Origin: Paulinella micropora
Taxonomy: Eukaryota; Cercozoa; Imbricatea; Euglyphida
Length of the DNA: 23,719 nt
Assembly: GCA_009731375.1 (NCBI GenBank)
Contig: BJOX01000068.1
Span: 743,734-767,452, forward strand
Direction of reading: 5' to 3'
Positions 1 through 6,459 of this stretch are shown piece after piece. Every line of letters starts with the position of its first letter. The stretch's first letter is position 1. The notes under the pieces are model-generated. The model made no database searches, was not told the origin of the DNA, and saw nothing but the letters and a program-made list of their open reading frames with translations. Both the position numbers and the translations under genes were made by a program.

Positions 1-191
1 AGCTTGTTGTTCTTGGAATTGATGTTGTACGCCGCGTTCGGGATGGTGGCCCAGATGAGCTTGTATTTCCCTTGGATCGCTTCCGACAGCGACAGCCGGA
101 ACTCGGCAGAATCGCCCGAGCCTTGCACCCGGTCACGATCCTTGCTGCGGACCAAGATGTTCATCTCGGAAATGTTGCGCAGGCCGCTCAT
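1..191 (-). CDS. Penton-like minor capsid protein, N-terminal part (runs off the window)
   Basis: An ATG at 191 opens a minus-strand frame that continues to the window edge, giving 63 residues. Visible features are an N-terminal SKDRD stretch, a polar segment (GSGDSAEFRLSLSEAI), then a strand-like KLIWATIPNAAYNI followed by NNK. This order (charged RDRD, a short strand, then an IPN-x-x-YNI-x-x-NN motif) resembles the N-termini of penton-type minor capsid proteins of polinton-like viruses and virophages. That assignment is from memory of the family and is moderate. The gene lies downstream of the major capsid gene on the same strand, which fits a capsid role. An A-rich leader and a TCTTGTACTAG element lie just upstream of the start. 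Most of the protein lies outside the window, so the jelly-roll domain cannot be verified. Confidence 0.5.
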   Translation of the reverse strand, partial: MSGLRNISEMNILVRSKDRDRVQGSGDSAEFRLSLSEAIQGKYKLIWATIPNAAYNINSKNNK

Positions 192-225
192 TTCTGAGAA
201 AAAAAAATTAAATGTTGTCACTGGT

Positions 226-248
226 CTAGTACAAGAGGAAAAAAAATA
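226..248 (-). promoter_or_regulatory. Candidate promoter element of the penton-like gene
   Basis: On the minus strand a T-rich tract runs into CCTCTTGTACTAG, 35-57 bases before the ATG at 191. The CTTGTAC core matches the element before the HMG-like, recombinase and small membrane genes elsewhere in this window. Function is inferred only from recurrence and position. Confidence 0.35.
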
Positions 249-279
249 TGCTGACGCTCATCGGCAACAAGCACAGAAC

Positions 280-303
280 AAAAAAAGAAAGTTCATCTTG
301 TAA
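280..303 (+). promoter_or_regulatory. Candidate promoter element of the RuvC gene
   Basis: An A-tract is followed by GTTCATCTTGTAATT, ending about 12 bases before the RuvC ATG at 316. It shares ATCTTGTA with elements upstream of other genes here and is in the same orientation relative to transcription. It is closer to the start than most copies. Confidence 0.35.
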
Positions 304-315
304 TTAAAAACAAAA

Positions 316-966
316 ATGAAAAAAGTCGTGTCAATCGATCCGGGATTAAGAAACTTGGGCGTCGTGGTGCTCGAGAAAAACACCCATACCAACGCCATCA
401 CAGTCACTTATGCCAGCGTGCTGAGCATAGCCAGACAGGACGACACTGACAGCTTCAAGACCAAGTCCTTGTCGGCGTGCCTGCATGCCATCGAGGAAGT
501 GCACAACGCCGATGTGTGCGTGGTCGAGGACCAAAACTTTGGGAGGGCGAACACAAACCCCGACAACCTCTTGATTCAAGCGGCAGCCGGCGCAACGATG
601 CTGGCACTTGGTGCCAAGGAGCTACTCTACTACCAGAGCTCATTCAAGTTCTCTTGCTTTTTCTCACTGACGCCGGTCATGTCCGGCCGGATCAAGGGCA
701 AATTCAAGTTACAGTCAAGGGTCCTGGCACAGAATTTAATAGAATCGTTCGACGTGACCGGCGAGACTAGAGGTCTCAGCGAGTGCGATCACCTGAGCGA
801 CGCGTTCGGTCTGGCTTTCTGTGCGCTGGTCAGAGGGACCTCACGAGGGCAGGTCGTCCAGCAGGGAGTGCGTCGCTCTGAGCCTGTACCGATCCCTGTT
901 GGGGTGCAGACGCGGAAGAAGCAGGAGCAGGAGCAGCCGCCTTGTGTTGGTTCCATTTCGAGCTGA
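316..966 (+). CDS. Poxvirus-type RuvC-like Holliday junction resolvase
   Basis: 216 residues with an RNase H-fold resolvase signature. SIDPGLRNLG near the N-terminus carries the first catalytic Asp (D8), VVEDQ carries the Glu (E71), and CDHLSDAFGLAF carries the C-terminal Asp pair (D158, D162). In poxviruses (A22 family) and other nucleocytoplasmic viruses this enzyme cuts four-way junctions or branched concatemers into unit genomes before packaging. The core ends near residue 175. The remaining 40 residues are low-complexity (RKKQEQEQPP) and lie over the antisense HMG/YABBY-like gene. The ATG follows an A-rich leader. It is the only plus-strand gene in the left half of the window and is divergent from the capsid gene at 191. 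Confidence 0.85.
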   Translation: MKKVVSIDPGLRNLGVVVLEKNTHTNAITVTYASVLSIARQDDTDSFKTKSLSACLHAIEEVHNADVCVVEDQNFGRANTNPDNLLIQAAAGATMLALGAKELLYYQSSFKFSCFFSLTPVMSGRIKGKFKLQSRVLAQNLIESFDVTGETRGLSECDHLSDAFGLAFCALVRGTSRGQVVQQGVRRSEPVPIPVGVQTRKKQEQEQPPCVGSISS

Positions 967-1129
967 TGTACGCCATGCGCTCTTTGTGTGCCATCGCCTT
1001 GACTTCGGGAGTGGCCATCTGCTCCTTGAAAAAAGTGTTGTACGCGGACGGTGCGCGGGGCTTGCGCTCGGGCTTGGCGGGAGCAGCAGCGGTGGTAGCG
1101 TGTCCACAAGTCGCGCAGTTGGAAGACAT
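830..1129 (-). CDS. Small HMG-box/YABBY-like DNA-binding protein
   Basis: 99 residues. The N-terminus has a CATCGH cysteine/histidine cluster (residues 5-10). The core at residues 22-63 reads RKPRAPSAYNTFFKEQM, then a short charged helix, then ISSKWNQHK. This is the PSAYNxFxKE...W pattern of YABBY/HMG-box proteins, which bind and bend DNA. Short proteins of this kind occur in several nucleocytoplasmic viruses, so a chromatin-like or transcriptional role is plausible. I chose the ATG at 1129 because the longer in-frame upstream stretch is the AT-rich leader, which contains a promoter-like element at 1167-1189. The tail after residue 64 is Ala/Pro/Ser-rich and lies antisense to the last 137 bases of the RuvC gene. 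Confidence 0.65.
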   Translation of the reverse strand: MSSNCATCGHATTAAAPAKPERKPRAPSAYNTFFKEQMATPEVKAMAHKERMAYISSKWNQHKAAAPAPASSASAPQQGSVQAQSDALPAGRPALVRSL

Positions 1130-1166
1130 CTCTAGTTTTTTTGCCTTTGTCCTTTGTTGATGATAG

Positions 1167-1189
1167 GGCAATACAAGATTTATTTTTTT
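1167..1189 (-). promoter_or_regulatory. Candidate promoter of the HMG/YABBY-like gene
   Basis: The plus strand reads GGCAATACAAGATTTATTTT followed by more T. It matches the element at 16252-16272, before the recombinase gene, at all but two of about 20 positions. It lies about 40-60 bases upstream of the ATG at 1129. Confidence 0.45.
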
Positions 1190-1201
1190 AGTCAATAAAC
1201 T

Positions 1202-1244
1202 GGGAAAAATCACAAAACCTCAAAAAGAAGTTTTGTGATTTCCC
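1202..1244. repeat. Inverted repeat (hairpin 1)
   Basis: Left arm 1202-1218 (GGGAAAAATCACAAAAC) and right arm 1230-1244 (GTTTTGTGATTTCCC) pair along about 15 bases, with two extra A residues in the left arm and an 11-base loop. The element lies between the stop of the 45-residue membrane protein gene (1268) and the HMG-like gene. It could be a transcript 3'-end hairpin for the upstream minus-strand gene or a protein-binding site. Confidence 0.7.
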
Positions 1245-1246
1245 GT

Positions 1247-1286
1247 GAAAATCGCGAAATATCATTCTTAATAGTTCGTGATTTCC
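1247..1286. repeat. Inverted repeat (hairpin 2), overlapping the end of a small gene
   Basis: The arms GAAAATCGCGAA (1247-1258) and TTCGTGATTTCC (1275-1286) pair at 10 of 12 positions. The right arm resembles the right arm of hairpin 1 (TTTTGTGATTTCCC), so the two hairpins are related in sequence and lie in tandem. The right arm overlaps the last codons of the 45-residue membrane protein. Confidence 0.5.
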
Positions 1287-1405
1287 GGGCCGGCCGGTGC
1301 CGCCACTCCCTCGTCCGGGCACCTCACCGGAAAGTACAGGATACACACGCATCCGATCACTCCCACAATCACGACCGTGATGATTGCTATCACGAGCGGT
1401 TCCAT
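1268..1405 (-). CDS. 45-residue single-pass membrane protein
   Basis: A short complete frame from ATG at 1405 to TAA at 1270-1268. The protein starts MEPLVIAIITVVIVGVIG and continues CVCILYF, so residues 4-25 form one strong hydrophobic span. A short polar tail ends in PEITNY. It lies just downstream of the major capsid gene on the same strand and has an A-rich leader (CGAAAAA before the ATG). Tiny membrane proteins are common among virion genes of viruses with an internal membrane. The function is unknown, and the assignment rests on the clean hydrophobic segment and on the frame filling an otherwise empty gap. Confidence 0.6.
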   Translation of the reverse strand: MEPLVIAIITVVIVGVIGCVCILYFPVRCPDEGVAAPAGPEITNY

Positions 1406-1455
1406 TTTTTCGTTTATACTCTCTTTAATTAGAATACATGAAGTCTAAGAATTTT

Positions 1456-3259
1456 CTAAACCGAGGCCACCTCCAGGCTACCGTTGGCCTCGTGCAGGTA
1501 CTTGAAATAGGCGCTGTAGATCGTAACATCATACAGGCCCTCGATGACGCCGCGCCTGCCCGACACGGTGGCGGTGCAATGGTAGTGCTCGTTGACTTTC
1601 TCGGCCGTGGTCATGTCCACCACTTCCATCGACAACCGCGTGAGATCTTCCGGGTCGCAGATCAGCGGTTGGTCGTTGAGATCTTTGTACGTGACCGCGA
1701 CGTTCTGGGCGCTGGTGAAGTCCATGCTGTCGTTCGCGTGCTTGAACGAGAGCTTGATTCCCTTCTTGCGCAAGAACGAGCTGGCAGTTAGCGCCTTGTT
1801 GATGTTGGTCCACGCGGCCGTGCATTTGCCTGCGTAGCTNNNNNNNNNNAGCCGTGCATTTGCCTGCGTAGCTGTTGGCACCGCTTTTCGTCCAGGCAGC
1901 CGTGTCTTCGTCGAGGACCGCGGTCAGCACGACGGCGCCGTCGTACTTGATGTACAGCCTGATGGTGTCAGTGTTCGCCCACGAGCCCAGCGTAGGCACC
2001 GTGAACGTGGCGGTCGTTGCTACCGGCGCGAGGCCTGTGTTGATCACCAGGCGCTCGCGGTTGCCCACAAAGGTCTTGTAACCGTCCATCACGCCGTCTA
2101 ACATGCCCTTGGGGTCGTTGGTAAACGGGATCAGGTACACGCCGTTGGACTTCATGTAAGAGCTGCGCACCAACTGTCCCATCGTCTCCTCACGGAAAAA
2201 GCGCTCGTCGATCGGGGTCCCTTCGCCCATCTGCGATCTGCCATGGACATCTTCTAAATCAATTGTCGTCGCGTCGCCCAGTGTGTCGTAAGTCATCAAG
2301 CGCCCAGTGTTGTCGTACGTGTACTGCGGGTAGTAGGTCGTGGCGTCTCCGTACGCGGTCTGGTCACCTGATTTGCGGATGAAGACAAACAATGCGCCCG
2401 AATGGTGGGAAAATTGGTCCAGATCAATCGCCAGTCGATCGGATGCCTTGATGCGCTGGGCGTAGGCCGTGTACTGCACAAAGTCGATGTATTTTTGCTC
2501 GGCGACCTTGCCCATCTTCTGCGGGTTCCTGCCCAGGCGCATGCCGTTCGGCAGCTGCGTACAACCCGTGATGAAGCGGATCTCGTTTAGGCTGGCGGTG
2601 CAAGGCACGGCGGGCGCGGACTGGCCGTTGACTGCCGACTGGGCCGCCACGAAGATCGAACCTCTGGGATAAAATCGGATTTCAAGATCACCACGCAGCG
2701 TGCTCAGGTCCAAATCCATGCCGTTAAGCCAAGTGTGCACCAAGGGCAAGTAAAAGTACTGCTCAGCGTTGTGTTCCCACTGGCGTCCGCTGACCTTGCC
2801 AGTCTTAGGGTCCATGTTGACCATGTCGGCGATCTGGTCGATGGCCTCTTGCGGCAGCGTGTTGAGAACCAAGTGCATCATGTCTCCGTGGTAGCGCGCG
2901 ATTTCAGTGCCCGTCAGGCGGTCGAGGTACTCAATTCTTTCGAACCACATAGTGGTAGGCAAAACACGCGAGTCGGTCGGCTGGCTGCCGCTGGTCGTGA
3001 ACGTGATCTTAAATCGCAGGGTCGCATCGTGGATCGCGCCTGCTTGGTTGTTCTCGAGGATAAAGCTAAAAAAAGCAGTGTTGCTCAGCGCCGAGGTCGC
3101 GGCGGGGGGGCCCATGACCGTCTGAGTCCAGCAAGGGCGCGCATTGATCGCACGGGCGTGCTCGGGGTCAATCAAGATCTCCTGGCCATTGCGCGCACGC
3201 CTGCCGGTAGAGATTTTCTGCAGCTTCTGCGGAGGCACGACGACGGTGGCGGAAGACAT
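1456..3259 (-). CDS. Major capsid protein, probable double jelly-roll, interrupted by an assembly gap
   Basis: A long beta-rich protein begins at ATG 3259 (MSSATVVVPPQKL) and ends at the TAG at 1458-1456. It contains strand-rich stretches, FSFILENNQAGAIHDATLRF and TMWFERIEYLDRLTGTEIA, and a C-terminal YDVTIYSAYFKYL. These resemble the first-strand and closing-strand regions of double jelly-roll capsid proteins of polinton-like and small nucleocytoplasmic viruses. The frame changes at ten Ns (1840-1849). A 23-base direct repeat flanks the gap, and removing one repeat plus the gap (34 bases) would put both parts in one frame of about 589 residues, a normal length for the family. The break is therefore most likely an assembly artefact. 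Neighbours are the penton-like gene, a small membrane protein and a basic protein. The protein should form the trimeric capsomers of the icosahedral shell. Confidence 0.75.
1817..1873. other. Assembly gap flanked by a 23-base direct repeat
   Basis: Positions 1840-1849 are ten Ns. The 23 bases before the gap (1817-1839) are repeated exactly after it (1851-1873), with one unmatched A at 1850. Two contigs ending in the same overlap and joined by an arbitrary N spacer would give this pattern. The 34-base offset between the copies equals the frame change seen in the capsid gene. Confidence 0.85.
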
Positions 3260-3276
3260 CGTATACGATATATTAA

Positions 3277-3298
3277 GGACAAAGAAGATTTTTTTTAT
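3277..3298 (-). promoter_or_regulatory. Candidate promoter of the major capsid gene
   Basis: On the minus strand a poly-A stretch leads into AATCTTCTTTGTCC, about 18-40 bases before the capsid ATG at 3259. It is a weaker match to the AATCTTGTAC element and overlaps the stop codon of the preceding gene (3295-3297). It may represent a late-gene variant. Confidence 0.3.
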
Positions 3299-3687
3299 TT
3301 TTTCATGATCATCACGGCCCCGATCGCCGCGGCGCCGACCGCCAGTGGCAGCGCCAGCCCCTTCAGGCTGCCCTCGACATTGCCGCCTAGATGCTGGGTG
3401 GTGTCCATCGCTTCTTTCGGGATATCTGTGACCTTGTCGATCTGCTTGCCGAAAAAGTTGCCGATGCCCTTAATGGTGTTGCCGAACTGTCGCAGCCCTT
3501 CGCGGGTCCGCTCCCTCCGTTCTTCCCTGTGCTCCTTCCTAGCAGCGGCTTTGACTGACTTGTTCGCTCGCCTGCCAGCCCGTCTTTCTTCTCGGTATCT
3601 AGCGTGTCTTCTCTTGGCGGCCTCGTGCACCTGACGACCTATTTCTTGCTGTTCTGCGTAGCTCTGGTACGGCGAATTCTTGCCCAT
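3295..3687 (-). CDS. Basic protein with amphipathic helix and hydrophobic C-terminal tail
   Basis: 130 residues, unrecognised. Residues 20-67 are very rich in Arg, Lys, Glu and Ala (RRHARYREERRAGRRANKS and onward), suggesting a long basic helix that could bind nucleic acid or the capsid interior. Residues 66-90 (LRQFGNTIKGIGNFFGKQID) look like an amphipathic helix. The protein ends with a hydrophobic segment (LPLAVGAAAIGAVMIM) and two Lys. It lies directly upstream of the major capsid gene on the same strand. This layout, basic region plus amphipathic helix plus membrane anchor, suggests a minor virion protein linking genome, capsid and membrane. No homology is claimed. A palindrome-like AGTTTAAACT lies in its leader. 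Confidence 0.6.
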   Translation of the reverse strand: MGKNSPYQSYAEQQEIGRQVHEAAKRRHARYREERRAGRRANKSVKAAARKEHREERRERTREGLRQFGNTIKGIGNFFGKQIDKVTDIPKEAMDTTQHLGGNVEGSLKGLALPLAVGAAAIGAVMIMKK

Positions 3688-3735
3688 CTTCTTGTTAGTT
3701 TAAACTTAGTGAGTCATGAAAATTAAATTTTTTAT

Positions 3736-4119
3736 TTAAAAGACAATGACTTGGCAGATGCGTTCCATGACTTGCGTAATTTGTCCCAGGAACTGCGCGT
3801 CCTTGGCCAGACTCTGCTTGGCCAGAAATCTTTGCTGCAGCTGTTGCAGGGCGGCAGTCGGAGCACGAGCACTCGCGGCCAGCTCAAACCAGATACCGGC
3901 TTCGCTCCGGATGTACGCGGCGAGCTTGCCGTCCTTGTAGGCAGGCAAAAAGAACTTTTCAACGGTCGCAACTTGTTGCTCAAGACCTAAGTTCCACTGC
4001 ATCCGCAGGTCCTTGCTCTCGCCGGCAGACAGCAGCCCCCAGTTGTCCAGCACAGTCTCCAGGTCCGCAAAGAGCTTCTGCAGCGCTTGGCGCTTGGTAA
4101 GGCCGCCGGAGGAGCTCAT
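3736..4119 (-). CDS. Unknown helical protein, 127 residues
   Basis: Starts MSSSGGLTKRQALQKLFADL and is predicted to be largely helical, with Leu/Gln-rich stretches (ALQQLQQRFLAKQSL) suggesting short coiled coils. No catalytic motif is visible. The start lies inside the 3' part of the upstream membrane-protein frame, 140 bases before that frame ends, so the two may be translated from one transcript. Its position in the virion block suggests a structural or assembly role, but this is only context. Confidence 0.55.
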   Translation of the reverse strand: MSSSGGLTKRQALQKLFADLETVLDNWGLLSAGESKDLRMQWNLGLEQQVATVEKFFLPAYKDGKLAAYIRSEAGIWFELAASARAPTAALQQLQQRFLAKQSLAKDAQFLGQITQVMERICQVIVF

Positions 4120-4264
4120 CGAGCGTCACGTAGTGTGTGGGCAGCGGCTTGTCGAGGTCGCACGAGATCTTCGGATGACGAAAGAGTCGTTTGCAGCAGG
4201 TGACCACGATGATAGCGGCTGTAACGATCAGGGCCCAGGCCAACAGAGCTTCCGCAATTGGCAT
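3980..4264 (-). CDS. Small N-terminal membrane-anchored protein overlapping the next gene
   Basis: 94 residues. Residues 5-24 (EALLAWALIVTAAIIVVTCC) form a clear transmembrane segment, followed by a basic KRLFRHPK stop-transfer. The part up to HYVTLDELL looks like ordinary protein. The last 45 or so residues share DNA in another frame with the next gene (start 4119) and are Ala/Gly/Pro-rich, as expected of a shadow frame. Either this is a real 140-base overlap or a frameshift has extended the frame past its natural end. A promoter-like element (4281-4301) lies just upstream of its ATG, which supports this start. Confidence 0.5.
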   Translation of the reverse strand: MPIAEALLAWALIVTAAIIVVTCCKRLFRHPKISCDLDKPLPTHYVTLDELLRRPYQAPSAAEALCGPGDCAGQLGAAVCRREQGPADAVELRS

Positions 4265-4280
4265 TGTTCACTCTAGACTA

Positions 4281-4301
4281 GCTACACAAGATTCTTTTTT
4301 T
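4281..4301 (-). promoter_or_regulatory. Candidate promoter of the small membrane-protein pair
   Basis: The plus strand reads GCTACACAAGATTCTTTTTT, matching the ACAAGATT-plus-T-tract element found before the HMG-like and recombinase genes. It lies 17-37 bases before the ATG at 4264. It also falls just after the stop of the upstream gene (4306). Confidence 0.4.
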
Positions 4302-4305
4302 GGTT

Positions 4306-4770
4306 TTAGAAGCGGTAGTGGCCGTGGCCCGCAGGGTTCAGGTAATTTTCGTAGAAATATTGCGAAAAGACTTCAGACAGCGCGCCGATCAAGAACAGCT
4401 GCTTGGCAGCGTCTCCGTCGCCTACTAGCCCAAACTGGCCACTGCCCATGAGCTTGGGCAGCATAGCAAACAGCAGGCCTCCTCCGGCCACGTGCACCGC
4501 GAGGGAAGGGTAAGCGGCTAGCCTGCCTTCTTTCGTGCGGTTCAGCACGCGCGACTGGATTAAATCGATCGCAGTGGCAGTCAAGAAAGCCACTACCGCC
4601 AGCCCCTTGCTCTTTTCGACGACGACGCCGCTCAAGCCGGGGACAGCCGAGAGGCTGAAATAAGTGTTGCCGGGGATCACGACCGGGGCGGCCACGTAGG
4701 CAAACGCGGCGGCCGTGCCGGACCGAGCAAAGTTTTCAAGAGAAAACAGGTCGCTCACCATTTCGGTCAT
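4306..4770 (-). CDS. Multi-pass membrane protein, 154 residues
   Basis: Hydrophobic stretches lie near residues 18-32 (GTAAAFAYVAAPVVI), 54-69 (GLAVVAFLTATAIDLI), 88-108 (PSLAVHVAGGGLLFAMLPKL) and 122-140. It ends GHGHYRF. The segment GALSEVFSQYFYENYL near residues 128-143 recalls small membrane proteins encoded by polinton-like and related viruses, but I cannot name a family. Its position in the structural block fits a component of an internal virion membrane. The leader is AT-rich with a purine-rich GGAAAAGAAAG before the ATG. Confidence 0.55.
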   Translation of the reverse strand: MTEMVSDLFSLENFARSGTAAAFAYVAAPVVIPGNTYFSLSAVPGLSGVVVEKSKGLAVVAFLTATAIDLIQSRVLNRTKEGRLAAYPSLAVHVAGGGLLFAMLPKLMGSGQFGLVGDGDAAKQLFLIGALSEVFSQYFYENYLNPAGHGHYRF

Positions 4771-4832
4771 CTTTCTTTTCCGGAGGGGGGATGTTTAATT
4801 GGCGCACAACAAAATAAAATTTTTTTAATGAT

Positions 4833-5507
4833 CTACTTCTCGGGCGCGGGCGCGTCCAGATTTGTAGCTTGGCTAGCTACAGGCTGTGCTACAAACATCG
4901 TGTTCTTGGCGTGAGTGATGGCGGCAGTCTGCGCCGTCAACAAAGCTAGCTCTGTCATAGGGTCCAGGCGCTGCAGCCCGATGCCCGCGCGCAGCTTGGC
5001 TCTTTCTAGCAAGAAACACCACCTGTCATTTGTAAAGCAGGCCTCGGTCGTGCCCGAGATTTGGTAACGCGACCGGTTTGCTACCAGATTTTCGAGGCAG
5101 ACGAGCCCTTGCTTGAGCACGGCATCGGCCAGCTCGCCAGATAGTTCGCCTTCCAGCACTTCCTCGACTTCGTCCAGCAACAGCGGCAGCTTCTGTCTGG
5201 GCAGCCTGCGCAGGGCTTTCGGGTCGCAGTTGATGTGCGCTTTTTTAAGCTTAGGTCCAATTAGGGCGCTGCGGCCATAAGCACACAAGAGCCTGTAGTT
5301 CGGGTCATCGCGCAGCACTGGGTCTTCCGGCCCCGCTGCTGACGACGATGGCGCGGCCAGGCGCCGTGCCAGGCTCGCTTGAGACGGAGCGGCCGTCCTG
5401 CGTCGCTTGGCCGCCGGCTGTTTGACCTCGACGACCGGCGGCGGAGGGGGGAGAGGAGGGAGAAGTTCAGCGGTAGGCGGCTCGAGGTTAGCAAACGGGT
5501 CTGTCAT
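4833..5507 (-). CDS. Unknown 224-residue protein with proline-rich disordered N-terminus
   Basis: Residues 1-60 are low-complexity and proline-rich (PPLPPPPPVVEV), with a basic KRRR cluster that could be a nuclear localisation signal. Residues 65-200 look folded and mostly helical, with conserved-looking aromatic and cysteine positions (YRLLCAYGRSALIGPKLKK, CFTNDRWCFLLERAKLR). No enzymatic motif is visible and I do not recognise the family. An AATCTTGCGG element lies upstream of the ATG. It belongs to the minus-strand virion block. Confidence 0.6.
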   Translation of the reverse strand: MTDPFANLEPPTAELLPPLPPPPPVVEVKQPAAKRRRTAAPSQASLARRLAAPSSSAAGPEDPVLRDDPNYRLLCAYGRSALIGPKLKKAHINCDPKALRRLPRQKLPLLLDEVEEVLEGELSGELADAVLKQGLVCLENLVANRSRYQISGTTEACFTNDRWCFLLERAKLRAGIGLQRLDPMTELALLTAQTAAITHAKNTMFVAQPVASQATNLDAPAPEK

Positions 5508-5523
5508 CTCTTTGCCCTTATGG

Positions 5524-5545
5524 CCGCAAGATTAAAATTTCTTTA
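5524..5545 (-). promoter_or_regulatory. Candidate promoter of the 224-residue gene
   Basis: On the minus strand AAAGAAATTTTAATCTTGCGG ends about 16 bases before the ATG at 5507. It keeps AATCTTG of the recurrent element but not the following TAC. It overlaps the stop codon of the preceding gene (5543). Confidence 0.35.
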
Positions 5546-6136
5546 TACCAAGTACTTGGCTTCGTTGGCGGTGTGGATAGAGTTCCAGCCGCGCACAGAG
5601 CCGTTCTGGCGATCGAGCTTAGACACCGCGGGGATAGCCGCCCACTGCTGGTCTCTGATCTTGGCCGCCTGGTACTGTTCCACGAACGCCGAAACCTGCA
5701 TGCAGCCCTCCCAGTTGTTCCCGTACGTTCTTCTGATTTCCGTCAGCCATGGCAGCATGTCCTTGTTGTCGGCCCCCCATCCCGTGGCCGTAGGAGTTGT
5801 GCAGCAGTTTTTGGTGCAAAAAGGAGCTCCGTACACGCCTGTGATCTCCACGGGCGTACCCACGAGCAAAACCGCTCCTTTGTACCAAGGCGCCAGCGAG
5901 TTTTGCGACAGGCGCTGAGCCACCCTCTGCATGTTTTTGAGATTATCCAGCTCATCCCCTTCGACGCCTTCTGTTACTCCTTTCAGGGCCGAGTAGATGA
6001 TCGAGCTGGTAGCGAGCGAGTCGGTCTGGATGACCGGCCGGGTCTCGGTACCATGCTCGACCTGGTTGGCCTGGGCGGCGGCCGCCTTTTCCTCGCCGGT
6101 GTTGACTAGGGGCACGGTAGGGCCTCGGTTGCTCAT
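5543..6136 (-). CDS. Unknown 197-residue protein with cysteine-rich patch
   Basis: Starts MSNRGPTVPLVNTGEEKAAA, has a polar, probably flexible N-terminus of about 35 residues, then a folded region. A patch GAPFCTKNCCTTPTATGWG near residues 103-121 carries three closely spaced cysteines. It is followed by an aromatic-rich helix region (PWLTEIRRTYGNNWEGC). No family is recognised. Possible roles are a virion protein or a metal- or disulfide-stabilised domain. The ATG follows a strongly AT-rich leader with A and T runs (6137-6185). Confidence 0.6.
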   Translation of the reverse strand: MSNRGPTVPLVNTGEEKAAAAQANQVEHGTETRPVIQTDSLATSSIIYSALKGVTEGVEGDELDNLKNMQRVAQRLSQNSLAPWYKGAVLLVGTPVEITGVYGAPFCTKNCCTTPTATGWGADNKDMLPWLTEIRRTYGNNWEGCMQVSAFVEQYQAAKIRDQQWAAIPAVSKLDRQNGSVRGWNSIHTANEAKYLV

Positions 6137-6186
6137 GGTCGTATTTAAATATCACTCAATAAGAAAAAAATTTTTTTTTATTTAAA

Positions 6187-6453
6187 TTACTTGCCGCCGC
6201 CGATCAGCTGCTGCTCGCAACGGGCGGCTTGTTCAGGCGTCACTTCCAACAGAATGGCGGCATCAGGAATGGCAGGCTGCTTGAAGACTTTCTCGATGGG
6301 CGCTTCGGCCACGGTAGTCTGCAGAACTTCGATCGCCTTTTTTTCGGCGTCCTCGCGATCCTTGCGCTTTTTCGATGCGACGCGCGCCTGTGTCTCGTTG
6401 ACTTTGCCCAAGGCCAGGGCCAAGGTCGGGTCGAAGAAGGCCAGGTGCTGCAT
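6187..6453 (-). CDS. Unknown 88-residue protein
   Basis: Starts MQHLAFFDPTLALALGKVNE, then a charged helix rich in Lys/Arg/Asp/Glu (ASKKRKDREDAEKKAIEVL), and ends IGGGK. The charged helix may be a short coiled coil. It lies six bases downstream of the stop of the 1492-residue coiled-coil gene (6460) on the same strand, so the two are probably co-transcribed and may interact. Nothing more specific can be said. Confidence 0.5.
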   Translation of the reverse strand: MQHLAFFDPTLALALGKVNETQARVASKKRKDREDAEKKAIEVLQTTVAEAPIEKVFKQPAIPDAAILLEVTPEQAARCEQQLIGGGK

Positions 6454-6459
6454 TTTTTT

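Noticed and set aside
4-303. A 99-residue plus-strand frame at the left edge
   Set aside because: It begins at a TTG and is antisense to the penton-like N-terminus. Its second half is the AT-rich intergenic sequence.
2735-3634. A 299-residue plus-strand open frame across the capsid region
   Set aside because: It is antisense to the major capsid gene and the basic-protein gene, has no domain, and its composition is that of a shadow of GC-rich coding DNA.
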